A stretch of DNA of 37,445 nt from assembly GCA_028712375.1 (NCBI GenBank), contig JAQTQG010000013.1, positions 1-37,445 on the forward strand, given 5' to 3'. The DNA is from Candidatus Omnitrophota bacterium (lineage in GTDB: Bacteria; Omnitrophota; Gorgyraeia; Gygaellales; Profunditerraquicolaceae). This document shows positions 1-9,912 of the stretch, piece after piece. The translations under genes were made by a program, and so were the position numbers. The notes beneath the pieces are model-generated. The model did not search any database. It was not told where the DNA came from and worked only from the letters and a program-made list of their open reading frames with translations. Each line of letters starts with the position of its first letter. Within the stretch, counting starts at the first letter, position 1.

Positions 1-476
1 TCTGCCAATTTAGGCATATATTTGTCTTTAAATTGCCCTAATTGTTCTACAATGGCTGCTCGTGTTGAAGCTTGTTCGCTGTTTAAAAAATCAAGCAGCT
101 TAGGCTCCATTTCTTGATCACCTAAGTTAAGCAAAATCTTAGTAACCAGGATTCTTATGATGTAACTCTCATCCTTTAAAGATTTTTTTAAGATTGGAAT
201 AATTGTCTTATCGTTGAGCTTATTCAGGGCTTCCAGTGCTGAAGTACGTATAAGGAATTCTCTGCTTTTGAGTCCGCTAATCAGCATATCTTTCATCTGG
301 GGATCACCGATTTTGCCCAGCGCCTCTAAAGCTTTAGAACAAACTATGATTTTGGCGTATTTGGAATCCAGATGAGGCTTGAGCCGTTTATCATCCTGCT
401 GAATTGCAAAAAGGCCGGTACAAAATAAAAATAGGCAAGCAATTGCGGTTAGAATAACTTTAAGATTTTTTTTCAT
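1..476 (-). CDS. Secreted HEAT-repeat protein, C-terminus cut by window edge
   Basis: The frame opens at an ATG at 476 and runs without a stop off the left edge, giving 158 visible residues. The N-terminus is a typical signal peptide: KK at residues 2-3, a hydrophobic core at about 6-22, and a likely signal peptidase I site after LFA (residues 22-24). The rest is built of helical repeats with HEAT-like spacing, such as KALEALGKIGDP, SALEALNKLND and LVTKILLNLGD. Each pairs a hydrophobic helix with an acidic turn. HEAT repeats are protein-binding scaffolds, so a periplasmic or cell-surface adaptor role is the likely reading; no enzymatic motif is visible. It follows nadC by 51 bp and could end that transcript. 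Its partner is unknown. Confidence 0.75.
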   Translation of the reverse strand, partial: MKKNLKVILTAIACLFLFCTGLFAIQQDDKRLKPHLDSKYAKIIVCSKALEALGKIGDPQMKDMLISGLKSREFLIRTSALEALNKLNDKTIIPILKKSLKDESYIIRILVTKILLNLGDQEMEPKLLDFLNSEQASTRAAIVEQLGQFKDKYMPKLA

Positions 477-527
477 ATTTTAGGCCTTCATCTGTTTATA
501 ATTTCCGTAACCGGACCAAATATAAAA

Positions 528-1409
528 CTACAAAACCTCCAGGCTAATATCAACAGATTCTACGGAATCGGTCAGCTCCCCTATTGAAATTATATCTATA
601 CCGGTAGCAGCGTATTTTTTTACATTACCCAAATGTATTCCTCCGCTTGCTTCTAATATTGTATTGCAAGCCCGGCAATTATTTCGAAGATTATTCCTGA
701 TTTTTACCGCCCTGGAGATATCATGAATATTCATGTTATCCAGCATAATAATATCTGGCTTGAAGCTTAAAGCGCGTATAAATTCTTTTAAGTTTTGAGT
801 TTCAATTTCAATCTTGCATCCTTTGGGAACGTCGGGTAATTGAGAATAGCTTCCCATAATTTTTAAATGGTTATCTTTAATTAAAACCATTTCATCCAGG
901 CGCATCCGGTGATTATAACCGGAACCGACTCTCACCGCATATTTCTGTAGCTGCCTTAAGCCAGGAATAGTTTTACGTGTATCGGTAATTTTAGTTTTAA
1001 AAGGCTCGATTTTTTTAACAAACTTGTTTGTTTTAGTGGCAACCCCGGAAAGAAAAGATAGCAAATTTAGGGCTACCCGCTCAGCGGTAAGTATGCTTGC
1101 GGCTCTTCCGGAAATGATTACCAGGTTTTTTTGGTTAAAGACTTGTTCTCCATCCTTAACTTTTGGGGTAAATTTTAAACTAGGGTCAACGGTTTTAAAT
1201 ACCTTTGCGGCTAGTGCAATACCGCAAACTAAGAAACTTTCTTTAGCGATAATTGCAGATTTTATCAATATATTTTTAGGTATGCTTAACTGAGTAGTAA
1301 TATCGCCCTGTCCGATATCTTCTAAAAGAGCAAGCTTAGCAACTGATTTTATATCTTCAGGCCTGAGGGTAGGCTTAGTTTCGGACAGAAAATATTTAAT
1401 GCAAGCCAT
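528..1409 (-). CDS. nadC: Nicotinate-nucleotide pyrophosphorylase (quinolinate phosphoribosyltransferase)
   Basis: This enzyme converts quinolinate and PRPP to nicotinate mononucleotide, CO2 and PPi in de novo NAD synthesis. At 293 residues it has normal family length. Diagnostic stretches are EDIGQGDIT near residue 31, the block TRKTIPGLR, and HRMRLDEMVLIKDNHL in the middle, which contains the quinolinate/PRPP-binding basic residues. A C-terminal barrel segment ends in ASGGI and a GIDIISIGELT-like stretch. The start overlaps the end of valS by 14 bp, implying translational coupling. No nadA or nadB is in the window, so quinolinate synthesis must be encoded elsewhere. Identification is firm. 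Confidence 0.95.
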   Translation of the reverse strand: MACIKYFLSETKPTLRPEDIKSVAKLALLEDIGQGDITTQLSIPKNILIKSAIIAKESFLVCGIALAAKVFKTVDPSLKFTPKVKDGEQVFNQKNLVIISGRAASILTAERVALNLLSFLSGVATKTNKFVKKIEPFKTKITDTRKTIPGLRQLQKYAVRVGSGYNHRMRLDEMVLIKDNHLKIMGSYSQLPDVPKGCKIEIETQNLKEFIRALSFKPDIIMLDNMNIHDISRAVKIRNNLRNNCRACNTILEASGGIHLGNVKKYAATGIDIISIGELTDSVESVDISLEVL

Positions 1410-4050
1410 TTTTAATTACCTCCAGCTTTTTGACCTGTTCGTGCATATCGGCTAATTTATTTCTTTCGGTTTCTACGATTTCTTCAGGCGCGCGCGAGGT
1501 AAAATTTTTATTGGCGAGCATCCCTTCTTTATTTTTTATTTCGGCCTTTAATTTTTCTATTTTTAGGGCAATTTTTTCTAGCTGTTCTGTTATATTGATT
1601 ACTCCGGCAAGGGGCATCACAACATGCAAATCCTTAAGCACGACGGCGTATTGGTTGATTTGAGGAATATATTGGTCGGTGAAAATCAAATTGTTAATTT
1701 TAGCTAAATTTTTTATATAAGATGCCAGCATTTCCAATGATTCCCGGGTTAGTTGGTTATTAACTGTTAACTGTATATCAACCCGGCTGGCAGGATTAAC
1801 TTCAAGTTCGGCGCGCATATTCCGGATGGTATTAATCAGCTCAAAAGCTAACTCCATCTGTTCTTCGTCTTTGCGGTTGATTAATCCACCCTGCAGGTGC
1901 GGCCAGTGTTGTTGCATAATGGAATCCTTTGCTCCCGGCAGGCGCTGCCAGATTTCCTCAGAAATAAAAGGCATAAAAGGATGAATTAACCGGAGGTATT
2001 TTTCTAAAATTTTATACATTACTACCTGGGTAGTTTTCTGGCTGATTTGAGGTTTAATTAATTCCAGGTACCAATCGCAAAATTCATGCCAGAAGAATGC
2101 ATAAAGGCTGCCGGCGGCTTCATTAAATTTAAAATCATCCAGATCTTTTTCCACTTTACTCAGGGTGGTATAAAAACGGCTTAAAATCCAACGATTAACC
2201 GGATCAAGCTGTTCACGCTTAAAGAAAAGACACAAATCAACATTAACCTCTTCGGGCTTAAGATTAATCAGAATAAAGCGGGCGGCGTTCCATATCTTAT
2301 TAGCAAAATTCCTGCCTTGCTCGAATTTTTCTTTGGAAAGATATATGTCCTGGCCTTGAGAGGTTATTGAAATAAGGCTGTAACGCAAAGCATCTGTTCC
2401 GTATTCAGCGATAATCTCCAGAGGGTCGATGGCATTACCTAAAGATTTGGACATTTTTTTACCCTGGCTATCGCGGACTGTCCCGTGAATATAAACATCT
2501 TTAAAGGGAAGTTGTTTTTTAAATTCAAATCCAGCCATGATCATCCGGGCTACCCAGAAGAAAATAATCTCCGGAGCAGTTACTAAAGTTGCAGTCGGGT
2601 AGAAATATTTCGCATCTTTGTTTTTCTGTGGCCAATAAAAAGTGGCGAATGGCCAAAGCCAACTGGAAAACCAGGTATCTAAAACATCCTCATCCTGGAT
2701 TAAATCCTCCGAAGAACATTTGGGGCATTTTAAGGGCTTAGTCCTGGAAACAATAATACCTGCCTTAGAGTTTTTTGCCTGGCAAGCTTTACAGTAGTAA
2801 ACCGGTATGCGGTGGCCCCACCAAATTTGCCGCGAAATACACCAATCCTGAATATTATTCATCCAGTTTAAGTAAACTTTAGTCCAGCGGGCAGGATGGA
2901 ATTTTATTTTATCTTTTTTTACTGCCGCGATTGCCGGCTTAGCCAAAGGTTTCATTTTTACAAACCACTGTTTTGATAAATAAGGCTCGACAATCGTGTG
3001 GCAACGGTAGCAATGCCCTGCAGAAAGAGTGTGCGCAGCGGTTTTTTCCAATAAGCCTAATAATTTTAATTCTTCCAATACTGTTTCTCTGGCTTTGAAG
3101 CGGTCAAGACCGGCAAATTTTTGCGTGGATGCGTTCATTTTACCGTCCGGATCCAAAACGTTAATAAATTCTAAGCCGTGTTTTTTTCCTAAAGCATAAT
3201 CATTGGGATCATGCGCCGGAGTTACTTTGACCGCCCCTGTCCCAAACTCCATATCAATTGTGCTATCGGCAATGATCTTTATTGGACGGTTAACTATAGG
3301 TAAAATTAAATATTTACCCACATATTTTTTATAACGTTTATCTTTCGGGTTTACCGCTACCGCGGTGTCCCCCAGCATAGTTTCCGGCCGAGTGGTAGCG
3401 ACACTGATAAATTCCTGAGGATTATCTTTTAAAGGGTATTTAAGATAGTATAGATTGCCTTGTAGCTCTATATGACTGGCTTCTTCATCGCTTAATGCAG
3501 TCTGGCAGCGTGGGCACCAGTTAATAATGTAATGCCCCTGGTAAATAAGTTTTTTTTCATATAAACGTACAAAAACTTCCGTGACGGCTGCTGAATAATC
3601 CTGATCCATAGTAAAACGTATCCGTTCCCAGTCGCAGGCACAGCCGAGTTTTTTAAGTTGATTAATTATGGTTGTCCCGTAAAGCTGTTTCCATTCCCAA
3701 ACCCTGCTGACGAATTTTTCACGGCCGAGATCCTGCCTCTTAAGCCCTTCTTTAGCCAAGGCTTTTTCGACAACATTCTGCGTAGCGATTCCGGCATGGT
3801 CGGTTCCCGGCATCCATAAAGCCGAAAAACCTTTCATTTTTTTATAACGAATCAGGATGTCTTGTATGGAATTATTCAGGGCATGTCCCATATGCAGGAT
3901 ACCCGTAACATTCGGCGGAGGAATTACAATGCAATAAGGAATTTTATCTGCCGATGCTTGGGCCGAAAAAAGATTATTCTGCTCCCAAATTTTATACCAC
4001 TTATCTTCAGTATCTTTCGGGTTATATTGTTTACTAAGTTCCTCGGCCAT
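1396..4050 (-). CDS. valS: Valyl-tRNA synthetase
   Basis: Class I aminoacyl-tRNA synthetase that charges tRNA-Val with valine. The 884 residues match the family. The HIGH-type signature is HMGH at residues 53-56, following PPPNVTGIL, and the KMSKS loop is at residues 532-536. The editing (CP1) domain lies between them and includes TTRPETMLGDTAVAVNP. Zinc-knuckle-like cysteine pairs (CKAC, CPKC) precede the DTWFSSWLWPF segment. The C-terminus ends in the lysine/glutamate-rich coiled coil characteristic of ValRS. It sits downstream of cimA by 76 bp and overlaps nadC. Placing valine-tRNA charging beside branched-chain amino-acid genes is suggestive, but no T-box or attenuator is evident in the 76-bp gap. 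Confidence 0.97.
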   Translation of the reverse strand: MAEELSKQYNPKDTEDKWYKIWEQNNLFSAQASADKIPYCIVIPPPNVTGILHMGHALNNSIQDILIRYKKMKGFSALWMPGTDHAGIATQNVVEKALAKEGLKRQDLGREKFVSRVWEWKQLYGTTIINQLKKLGCACDWERIRFTMDQDYSAAVTEVFVRLYEKKLIYQGHYIINWCPRCQTALSDEEASHIELQGNLYYLKYPLKDNPQEFISVATTRPETMLGDTAVAVNPKDKRYKKYVGKYLILPIVNRPIKIIADSTIDMEFGTGAVKVTPAHDPNDYALGKKHGLEFINVLDPDGKMNASTQKFAGLDRFKARETVLEELKLLGLLEKTAAHTLSAGHCYRCHTIVEPYLSKQWFVKMKPLAKPAIAAVKKDKIKFHPARWTKVYLNWMNNIQDWCISRQIWWGHRIPVYYCKACQAKNSKAGIIVSRTKPLKCPKCSSEDLIQDEDVLDTWFSSWLWPFATFYWPQKNKDAKYFYPTATLVTAPEIIFFWVARMIMAGFEFKKQLPFKDVYIHGTVRDSQGKKMSKSLGNAIDPLEIIAEYGTDALRYSLISITSQGQDIYLSKEKFEQGRNFANKIWNAARFILINLKPEEVNVDLCLFFKREQLDPVNRWILSRFYTTLSKVEKDLDDFKFNEAAGSLYAFFWHEFCDWYLELIKPQISQKTTQVVMYKILEKYLRLIHPFMPFISEEIWQRLPGAKDSIMQQHWPHLQGGLINRKDEEQMELAFELINTIRNMRAELEVNPASRVDIQLTVNNQLTRESLEMLASYIKNLAKINNLIFTDQYIPQINQYAVVLKDLHVVMPLAGVINITEQLEKIALKIEKLKAEIKNKEGMLANKNFTSRAPEEIVETERNKLADMHEQVKKLEVIKNGLH

Positions 4051-4126
4051 TATTATCCTTATTTAAACAAAAGAGTAAAATTTTGATTAAATTTTCCTGA
4101 TTGTTAATTTATACGGGAAAATTTTA

Positions 4127-5683
4127 TCAATCTTTTAAAAGTTTATATTCTATACTGTCCACCAAAGCCTGCCAGCTGGCTTCAATGATGTTCTCATGGA
4201 CTCCGATTGTGCTCCAGGTGTCTTTTTCGTCTTGGGACTGAATTAATACTCTTACCCTGGCGGCAGTACCCGCTTTTTCATCCAGCACACGCACTTTAAA
4301 ATCAGATAAATGCATTTTAGCTAGCGTTGGATAAAAATCTTTAAGTGCTTTACGTAAAGCATTGTCTAATGCGTTTATCGGGCCGTCACCTTCAGCAGCA
4401 GTGTGTTCTTTTACCCCGTTAACCTTTAATTTAATCACGGCTTCCGAAGTAATCTTTTTATTGCGCCCTTTTTCAATAACTACCTTAAACCCTTCCAGCT
4501 CGAAAAATTTCTTGAATTTTTTAAGAGATCTTTGCATTAATACCTGAAAAGATGCTTCTGCTGCTTCAAACTGAAAACCTTTATGTTCCAAAGCTTGCAC
4601 TAATTCCAGGATTTTTTTTGTCTGCGGATCGGTTTTACTTAAATCGTAATTTAAGTCTTTTGCCCTTAATAATATTCCGGTTTTGCCTCCTAATTCGGAA
4701 ACCAATATCCTGCGTTTATTTCCGACTAAATGCGGATCCAGGTGTTCATAAGTGAGGGGGTTTTTCATAATCGCATTAATATGCATTCCCCCTTTATGTG
4801 CAAAAGCCGAATCTCCCACAAAAGGTTGTTCATTTTTCAGGCGCATATTGCTGATTTCGCTGACAAAATGCGAAAGATGCGTTAATTGTTTTAATTGCGC
4901 GTCTGAAATACAATTGATCTTCAATTTTGTTTTCAGGTTAGCGATAATCGGAATTAAATCCGCATTTCCGCAACGCTCACCGTAACCATTAATCGTCCCT
5001 TGAATCATGGTTGCCCCGGCTTCAACCGCAGCTAAAGAATTAGCAATCGCTACTCCGGAGTCGTTATGGCAATGAATCCCCAATTCAGCTTTAACCATTC
5101 CTTTAATTTCTTTAGTAACAGAAGCTATCTGGCTGGTAAGAGTCCCCCCGTTGGTATCACAAAGACAAATGATAGAACTGCCGGCATCAGAAGCAGCAAT
5201 CAAAGTTTTTAAAGCGTAGTCTTTATTGGCATGGTAAGCATCAAAAAAATGCTCTGCATCGTAGAACACTGGAAATCCCTTTTTAACGAAAAAATTAACG
5301 CTGTCAAAAATCATTGCCAGATTTTCATCCAACGTGGTTTTTAAAACTTGCGTTACATGAAAATCCCAGGTTTTTCCGACAATAGTAATTACCTGGGCTT
5401 TTGATTTTAAGAGAGCCAAAAGATTATTATCCTGGTCTGCCGAGATATTAGGCCTGCGGGTCATACTGAAAGCGGCAATTTTAGCATTCTTAAGCTGACA
5501 GCGGCTTATTTTTTCAAAAAATTCTTTATCTTTGGGATTTGACCCCGGCCAACCACCCTCAATAAAATGTATGCCGACTTTATCCAGCTCTTCAGAGATG
5601 CGGATCTTATCCATCACGGAATAAGATATCCCCTCTGCCTGGGAACCATCTCGTAATGTGGTATCATACAATTTTATTGTCAT
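4127..5683 (-). CDS. cimA: (R)-citramalate synthase
   Basis: The 518-residue protein belongs to the LeuA/CimA/HCS family: YDTTLRDGSQAEG at residues 6-18 is the catalytic Arg-Asp motif, and HCHNDSGVAIANSLAA holds metal-binding histidines. The segment FIEGGWPGSNPKD is typical of the CimA branch rather than 2-isopropylmalate synthase. The C-terminal third has the look of the LeuA regulatory dimer domain (for example AEGDGPINALDNALRKAL). Known role: pyruvate plus acetyl-CoA gives citramalate, leading to 2-oxobutyrate and isoleucine without threonine deaminase. A ribosome-binding site, AGAGG, precedes the ATG. It lies 51 bp downstream of lysC. Isoleucine feedback on the C-terminal domain is family knowledge, not visible here. 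Confidence 0.92.
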   Translation of the reverse strand: MTIKLYDTTLRDGSQAEGISYSVMDKIRISEELDKVGIHFIEGGWPGSNPKDKEFFEKISRCQLKNAKIAAFSMTRRPNISADQDNNLLALLKSKAQVITIVGKTWDFHVTQVLKTTLDENLAMIFDSVNFFVKKGFPVFYDAEHFFDAYHANKDYALKTLIAASDAGSSIICLCDTNGGTLTSQIASVTKEIKGMVKAELGIHCHNDSGVAIANSLAAVEAGATMIQGTINGYGERCGNADLIPIIANLKTKLKINCISDAQLKQLTHLSHFVSEISNMRLKNEQPFVGDSAFAHKGGMHINAIMKNPLTYEHLDPHLVGNKRRILVSELGGKTGILLRAKDLNYDLSKTDPQTKKILELVQALEHKGFQFEAAEASFQVLMQRSLKKFKKFFELEGFKVVIEKGRNKKITSEAVIKLKVNGVKEHTAAEGDGPINALDNALRKALKDFYPTLAKMHLSDFKVRVLDEKAGTAARVRVLIQSQDEKDTWSTIGVHENIIEASWQALVDSIEYKLLKD

Positions 5684-5734
5684 AAGTTACCTCTTTTTAT
5701 TTAATTCGTTAATAACCGTTATTTAAAGCCCGAT

Positions 5735-6961
5735 TTATTGAGCCTTGCTTAACCCAAAAGCAGTATGTAATTTTCTTACTGCAATTTCCGCATCCTTTTT
5801 TTTGATAATACAAGAAATGCTGATATCCGACGTAGAAATCATTTCAATATTAATTTTATTATCTGCTAAAATTCCAAACATTTTAGCTGCTACACCATGA
5901 TGGGATTTCATCCCCACCCCGACGATCGAGACGCGTGCGATATCTTCATCTAACAGAACATCGCTTGAGCCGATTTTTTTAGCTACTATTTTAGTAATTT
6001 TACTTGCTTTTTGGCAATCAGATTTAGCGATTGTAAAAGATATATCTGTTGAGCGGGTATGGCTTACGTTTTGAACAATCATATCCACGCTGACACCGGA
6101 AGTCGCCAACTCCTTAAATAATTTTACCGCAACACCGGGCTTATCCGGAACGCCGCAAAGAGTAATCTTTGCCTCATTTTTATTCAATGTTACTCCGCTG
6201 ACTAAAACATCCTCCATCTTTTTAACCTCCTTAATAATCATCGTGCCGTTTTTAGTGTTGAATGAAGAACGCACATGTAAAGGCACATTAAATTTCTTGG
6301 CCACTTCAATAGAGCGCGGCTGCATTACCTGGGCGCCTAAAGAAGCCATCTCAAGCATTTCGTCATAAGTAATTTCCTTTATCTTTTTAGCAGTTGGTTC
6401 GATACGCGGGTCAGTAGTATAAATACCCATAACATCCGTATAAATTTCACAGGAATCCGCCTGCAATTCTTTAGCCAGCGCTACTGCGGTTAAATCTGAC
6501 CCTCCTCGGCCCAAAGTAGTAATATCTTGGTTTAAAGTAACCCCCTGAAATCCTGCTACGATAACAATCCTGCCTTTTTTTAGTTCTTCTTTAATTTTGT
6601 CTACATTAATTTTTATAATTCTTGCCCGGGTATGGCTGTTGTCCGTAAGTATTCCTACCTGCGAACCAGTAAAAGAAATAGCTTCTGACCCCAGTTTATG
6701 TATCGCCATCGCCAAAAGCGCAACGGAAATCTGCTCTCCCGTAGAAAGCAACATATCCATTTCTCTTTCCGAAGGACTGGAATTGATCTTGCCGGCCAAC
6801 TCTACTAATTCATCCGTAGTATCCCCTAGGGCTGAAACAACCACTACCAATTCATATCCTTTTTTACTGTATCCAACCACCCGCTTAGCTACTCTTTGAA
6901 TACGCTCAACATTAGCGACAGATGAACCGCCGTATTTTTGCACAACTAAACCCTTAGACAT
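5735..6961 (-). CDS. lysC: Aspartate kinase
   Basis: This enzyme phosphorylates aspartate, the committed step toward lysine, threonine and methionine. The N-terminal kinase domain begins with VVQKYGGSS (KYGGSS at residues 9-14). It continues through [13 protein letters not shown] and [14 protein letters not shown], both diagnostic. The last 160 or so residues form two ACT-type domains ([23 protein letters not shown] and [20 protein letters not shown]), the usual site of lysine/threonine feedback. Length 408 residues fits the monofunctional single-chain type. A GGAG ribosome-binding site precedes the ATG. It lies 36 bp downstream of the putative homoserine kinase, inside the threonine gene run. 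The following enzyme, Asd, is not in the window. Confidence 0.96.
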   Translation of the reverse strand: MSKGLVVQKYGGSSVANVERIQRVAKRVVGYSKKGYELVVVVSALGDTTDELVELAGKINSSPSEREMDMLLSTGEQISVALLAMAIHKLGSEAISFTGSQVGILTDNSHTRARIIKINVDKIKEELKKGRIVIVAGFQGVTLNQDITTLGRGGSDLTAVALAKELQADSCEIYTDVMGIYTTDPRIEPTAKKIKEITYDEMLEMASLGAQVMQPRSIEVAKKFNVPLHVRSSFNTKNGTMIIKEVKKMEDVLVSGVTLNKNEAKITLCGVPDKPGVAVKLFKELATSGVSVDMIVQNVSHTRSTDISFTIAKSDCQKASKITKIVAKKIGSSDVLLDEDIARVSIVGVGMKSHHGVAAKMFGILADNKINIEMISTSDISISCIIKKKDAEIAVRKLHTAFGLSKAQ

Positions 6962-6997
6962 TCTGTTTTCTCCTTAACGTTAATACTAAAACGTCTT

Positions 6998-8203
6998 TTA
7001 TGTTCGCAAATTTATGAAATATTCCATAAGCTGATAACCATTCTCAAAATAGGTTTGCGATTTTTGCGCTTCTTTTTCGCTGTAATTTAGAAAATTATTC
7101 TTGGGAATGTTTTTGCCATAAATGGCAAAAGGAATAGCTTCCGGAGTATGCGTTTTTAAAGATAGCGGCGTGGCGTGATCCGGCAAAACCATAATCCGGA
7201 AATCATCTTTATTTTTAAGGTATTCCAATAATGAGCCTACGATTAGCTGGTCAAAACGTTCAATAGCGGTAAGTTTTTCCCGCAAGTCCCCATTGTGCCC
7301 GGCTTCATCCGGAGCCTCAATATGCACAAAAACAAAATCATTCTTCTTGAGGGAATTAACCGCGGCGAGCGCTTTTCCTTCATAATTAGTATCGTAATAG
7401 CCGGTTGCTCCGGGGACATTAATTACCTCCAGGCCTAAAATACGCCCAAGCCCTTTGATTAAATCTACTGCCGAAATTACGCTTCCGGATAAGCCGAATT
7501 TATCTGCAAATTTAGGCATATTTGGTTTTACCCCCTGCCCCCAAAGCCAAATCATATTTGCCGGGTTTTCTTTTAAATCCAGGCGGACTTGATTGATTTC
7601 ATGCAATCCTAAAATTTCTCTAGAATCAAACATAAGCTTAGTAAGCATATCTGCGTTATCGCCTTGGGGTAAATGCCGTTTAATACTTTGCCCGGCAATA
7701 TCATGTGGAGCCCAACATTTTAAATTTTGCAGTTTTAGTTCTGCGCCGCGTTTGATTAGAAGCAGATGCCGGTAACTTACGCCCGGAAAAAAACGGACCT
7801 TATTATTCCCCAGTTTTTGATCAATAAATTTGATCAGGGTATGGGCTTCTAATGATTTAATGTGACCGGCGCTATAATCAAGAAGAATATCTCCGGCAGC
7901 AGTAATCAGATTGCAACGGAACGCCACATCATCTTCTTCTAATTCAATGCCTAAATTCGCGGCTTCTAAGGGGCCCCTTCCTGAGTAATATTTCTTTGGG
8001 TCGTAACCAAGGATAGAAAGGTTGGCTACGTCAGACGCCGGGATCATTTTATCCGGAATGGTTTTGGCTTGGCCCAAACATCCGTTTTGAACAATAAAAT
8101 CCATGTTTGGCGTGCGGGCCGCTTCTAATGGCGTACGCATACCCAATTCTTGGATTGGATAATCTGCCATACCGTCACCCACTAATACGATAAACTTTGC
8201 CAT
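6998..8203 (-). CDS. iPGM/ApgM-family phosphotransferase, probable homoserine kinase (ThrB2-type)
   Basis: The 401-residue protein is a metal-dependent alkaline-phosphatase-superfamily enzyme of the archaeal phosphoglycerate mutase type. VGDGMADYP (from residue 8) and PASDVANLS (Ser57-Asp58) supply metal-binding and catalytic residues. DEAGHNGD and PDHATPLSLKTHTPEAIPF complete the metal site. A subgroup of this family was proposed as homoserine kinase because it sits in threonine operons lacking thrB. Here it lies with hom, thrC and lysC, two bases after coaB, and no GHMP-type thrB is in the window. I therefore infer homoserine phosphorylation. The alternative is 2,3-bisphosphoglycerate-independent phosphoglycerate mutase (ApgM). 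Family membership is firm; substrate is an inference. Confidence 0.8.
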   Translation of the reverse strand: MAKFIVLVGDGMADYPIQELGMRTPLEAARTPNMDFIVQNGCLGQAKTIPDKMIPASDVANLSILGYDPKKYYSGRGPLEAANLGIELEEDDVAFRCNLITAAGDILLDYSAGHIKSLEAHTLIKFIDQKLGNNKVRFFPGVSYRHLLLIKRGAELKLQNLKCWAPHDIAGQSIKRHLPQGDNADMLTKLMFDSREILGLHEINQVRLDLKENPANMIWLWGQGVKPNMPKFADKFGLSGSVISAVDLIKGLGRILGLEVINVPGATGYYDTNYEGKALAAVNSLKKNDFVFVHIEAPDEAGHNGDLREKLTAIERFDQLIVGSLLEYLKNKDDFRIMVLPDHATPLSLKTHTPEAIPFAIYGKNIPKNNFLNYSEKEAQKSQTYFENGYQLMEYFINLRT

Positions 8204-8205
8204 AA

Positions 8206-8838
8206 TTATAAACCTTTTGTAATTAGTTCAGATAAACAGTTAGCCATCTTTTTCTTGTTAGTAAAAGGCCCATATTGTTTTAGGCAAGATAAAATATAAG
8301 CTTGATAGTTGTTATTTTTATTAGAGTTGGCTACCACTAAATTTAAATCTGCCTTTTTTAAAAGCATCCTGCCTCTTGCCAACAGCTTATCTTTAATTGC
8401 ATCCGGTTCAAATTTGAAACCGACAGTAAATAAATCCGGATATTTATTAAAGCTATGGATTATTTTTTTTGTAGGAACTAAATTTATTGCCCAGTTTTTA
8501 CGCCGTGAACTAACCTTATTATGGCATACCCTTTTAGGCTGATAATCTGCAACTGCTGCTGCATGAATAAGCGCAGTATATCTGCCTGTTTTTAGCTCCT
8601 TATCTAGGAGCTGCGCTAATTCGGAAAAATAATGAAAACGAATTAAACGGATGCCTTTTGCAGATCCGTAAAAATTCCCCGGCCCAAGTAATAGGGTGAC
8701 CTTAGCCCCCAGTTTTTTAAATCTATCCGCTAAGATAAAGCCGGTTTCGCCTGAAGCCAGATTACTTATCACTCTCACCTGGTCAATCGCGACCCAGGTT
8801 GGCCCGGAGGTAATCAAAATATTATTTTTAGTAACCAA
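8206..8838 (-). CDS. coaB: Stand-alone phosphopantothenate-cysteine ligase domain (CoaB)
   Basis: The protein (210 residues) corresponds only to the CoaB half of the usual bifunctional CoaBC. It opens with ILITSGPTWVAIDQVRVISN, continuing into LASG, the nucleotide-binding start of CoaB. ALIHAAAVADYQPKR follows at mid-length and VGFKFE later, both typical of the ligase. The flavin-dependent decarboxylase (CoaC) half, normally N-terminal, is absent and must be encoded elsewhere. Known reaction: 4'-phosphopantothenate plus cysteine, using CTP (or ATP in some types), in coenzyme A synthesis. It overlaps thrC by 11 bp and is followed after 2 bp by the putative thrB2, so it is co-transcribed with threonine genes without an obvious pathway link. 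Confidence 0.85.
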   Translation of the reverse strand: MVTKNNILITSGPTWVAIDQVRVISNLASGETGFILADRFKKLGAKVTLLLGPGNFYGSAKGIRLIRFHYFSELAQLLDKELKTGRYTALIHAAAVADYQPKRVCHNKVSSRRKNWAINLVPTKKIIHSFNKYPDLFTVGFKFEPDAIKDKLLARGRMLLKKADLNLVVANSNKNNNYQAYILSCLKQYGPFTNKKKMANCLSELITKGL

Positions 8839-9910
8839 TTTCTTTGGTGATCGCTTTAAAATCCGCGCGCATTAATTTCGGCGGCTTGATGGTTTTAATT
8901 GCCCGTTCAGGATCTTTTAACCCATGTCCGGTTAATATACAGACAATTGAAAATTCTTTATTTTTCAAATTGATTTTTTTAAAATATCCGTTTTTTACTA
9001 ATTTTAACAGGCCGGCAACTGAAGCGGCTGAAGCCGGTTCCGCATACACACCTTCTTTTTCTGCAAGTATTTTATAAGCAGTAAGTATTTGTGAATCGGA
9101 AACCATACCGATTAGCCCGCTAGATTCATCGCGAGCCTCTGTGGCGCTCTTCCAGCTAGCCGGATTTCCGATGCGAATAGCAGTGGCAATTGTTTCCGGA
9201 TTAATAACCGGTTTGTTTCTTACGATGGGGGCAGCTCCCTGCGCCTGGAAACCCAGCATAACCGGGAGTTTCTTGCTCAATCCCAGGCTTTTATATTCTT
9301 TGTATCCTTTCCAGTAAGCGGTAATGTTTCCGGCATTTCCAACAGGCATAACCTGAAAATCCGGGGCATCTCCTAAATCATCGCATATTTCAAAACTGGC
9401 GGTTTTTTGACCCTGGATGCGGTAAGGATTCAAGGAGTTTACTAATTTTATGGGAAACCGGCAGGTAATTTCTTTAACTAAATCCAGGGCGGCATCAAAA
9501 TTTCCTTTAATTGCCAGAACCTTTGCCCCATGGATTAATGCTTGGCTAAGTTTTCCCAAAGCGATTGCCCCGCTGGGAATAAGTACAATACATTTTATTC
9601 CGGCTACTGCCGCATAAGCCGCGGCAGATGCTGAGGTATTCCCCGTAGAAGCACACATCACCGCTGTGGCTTTTTCTTCACAGGCCTTGGAGATTGCCAA
9701 AGTCATACCTCTATCTTTAAAAGATCCGGTGGGATTAAGTCCTTCATATTTCAGATAAACTGCGCATTTTTTTCCCACCAAGCGGCTTAAATATCCGGCA
9801 TAAATTAAAGGAGTATTACCTTCATTTAAAGTAATTACCGGGGTTTTAGCGCTTACCGGCAAAAATTTGCTGTATTTCTTAATTATCCCTTGATATCTTA
9901 ATCCGTTCAT
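8828..9910 (-). CDS. thrC: Threonine synthase
   Basis: PLP-dependent enzyme that converts O-phosphohomoserine to threonine and phosphate. The PLP lysine is Lys65 in NPTGSFKDRGMT. NEGNTPLIYA (around residue 30) and ASTGNTSASAAAYAA hold the substrate- and phosphate-contacting loops. The glycine loop for the cofactor phosphate is probably MPVGNAGNITAYWKGY. At 360 residues it is the compact bacterial/archaeal class rather than the longer E. coli type. It starts 2 bp after hom stops and ends overlapping coaB by 11 bp, so the genes are probably translated as a coupled unit. Confidence 0.95.
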   Translation of the reverse strand: MNGLRYQGIIKKYSKFLPVSAKTPVITLNEGNTPLIYAGYLSRLVGKKCAVYLKYEGLNPTGSFKDRGMTLAISKACEEKATAVMCASTGNTSASAAAYAAVAGIKCIVLIPSGAIALGKLSQALIHGAKVLAIKGNFDAALDLVKEITCRFPIKLVNSLNPYRIQGQKTASFEICDDLGDAPDFQVMPVGNAGNITAYWKGYKEYKSLGLSKKLPVMLGFQAQGAAPIVRNKPVINPETIATAIRIGNPASWKSATEARDESSGLIGMVSDSQILTAYKILAEKEGVYAEPASAASVAGLLKLVKNGYFKKINLKNKEFSIVCILTGHGLKDPERAIKTIKPPKLMRADFKAITKEIGY

Positions 9911-9912
9911 TA

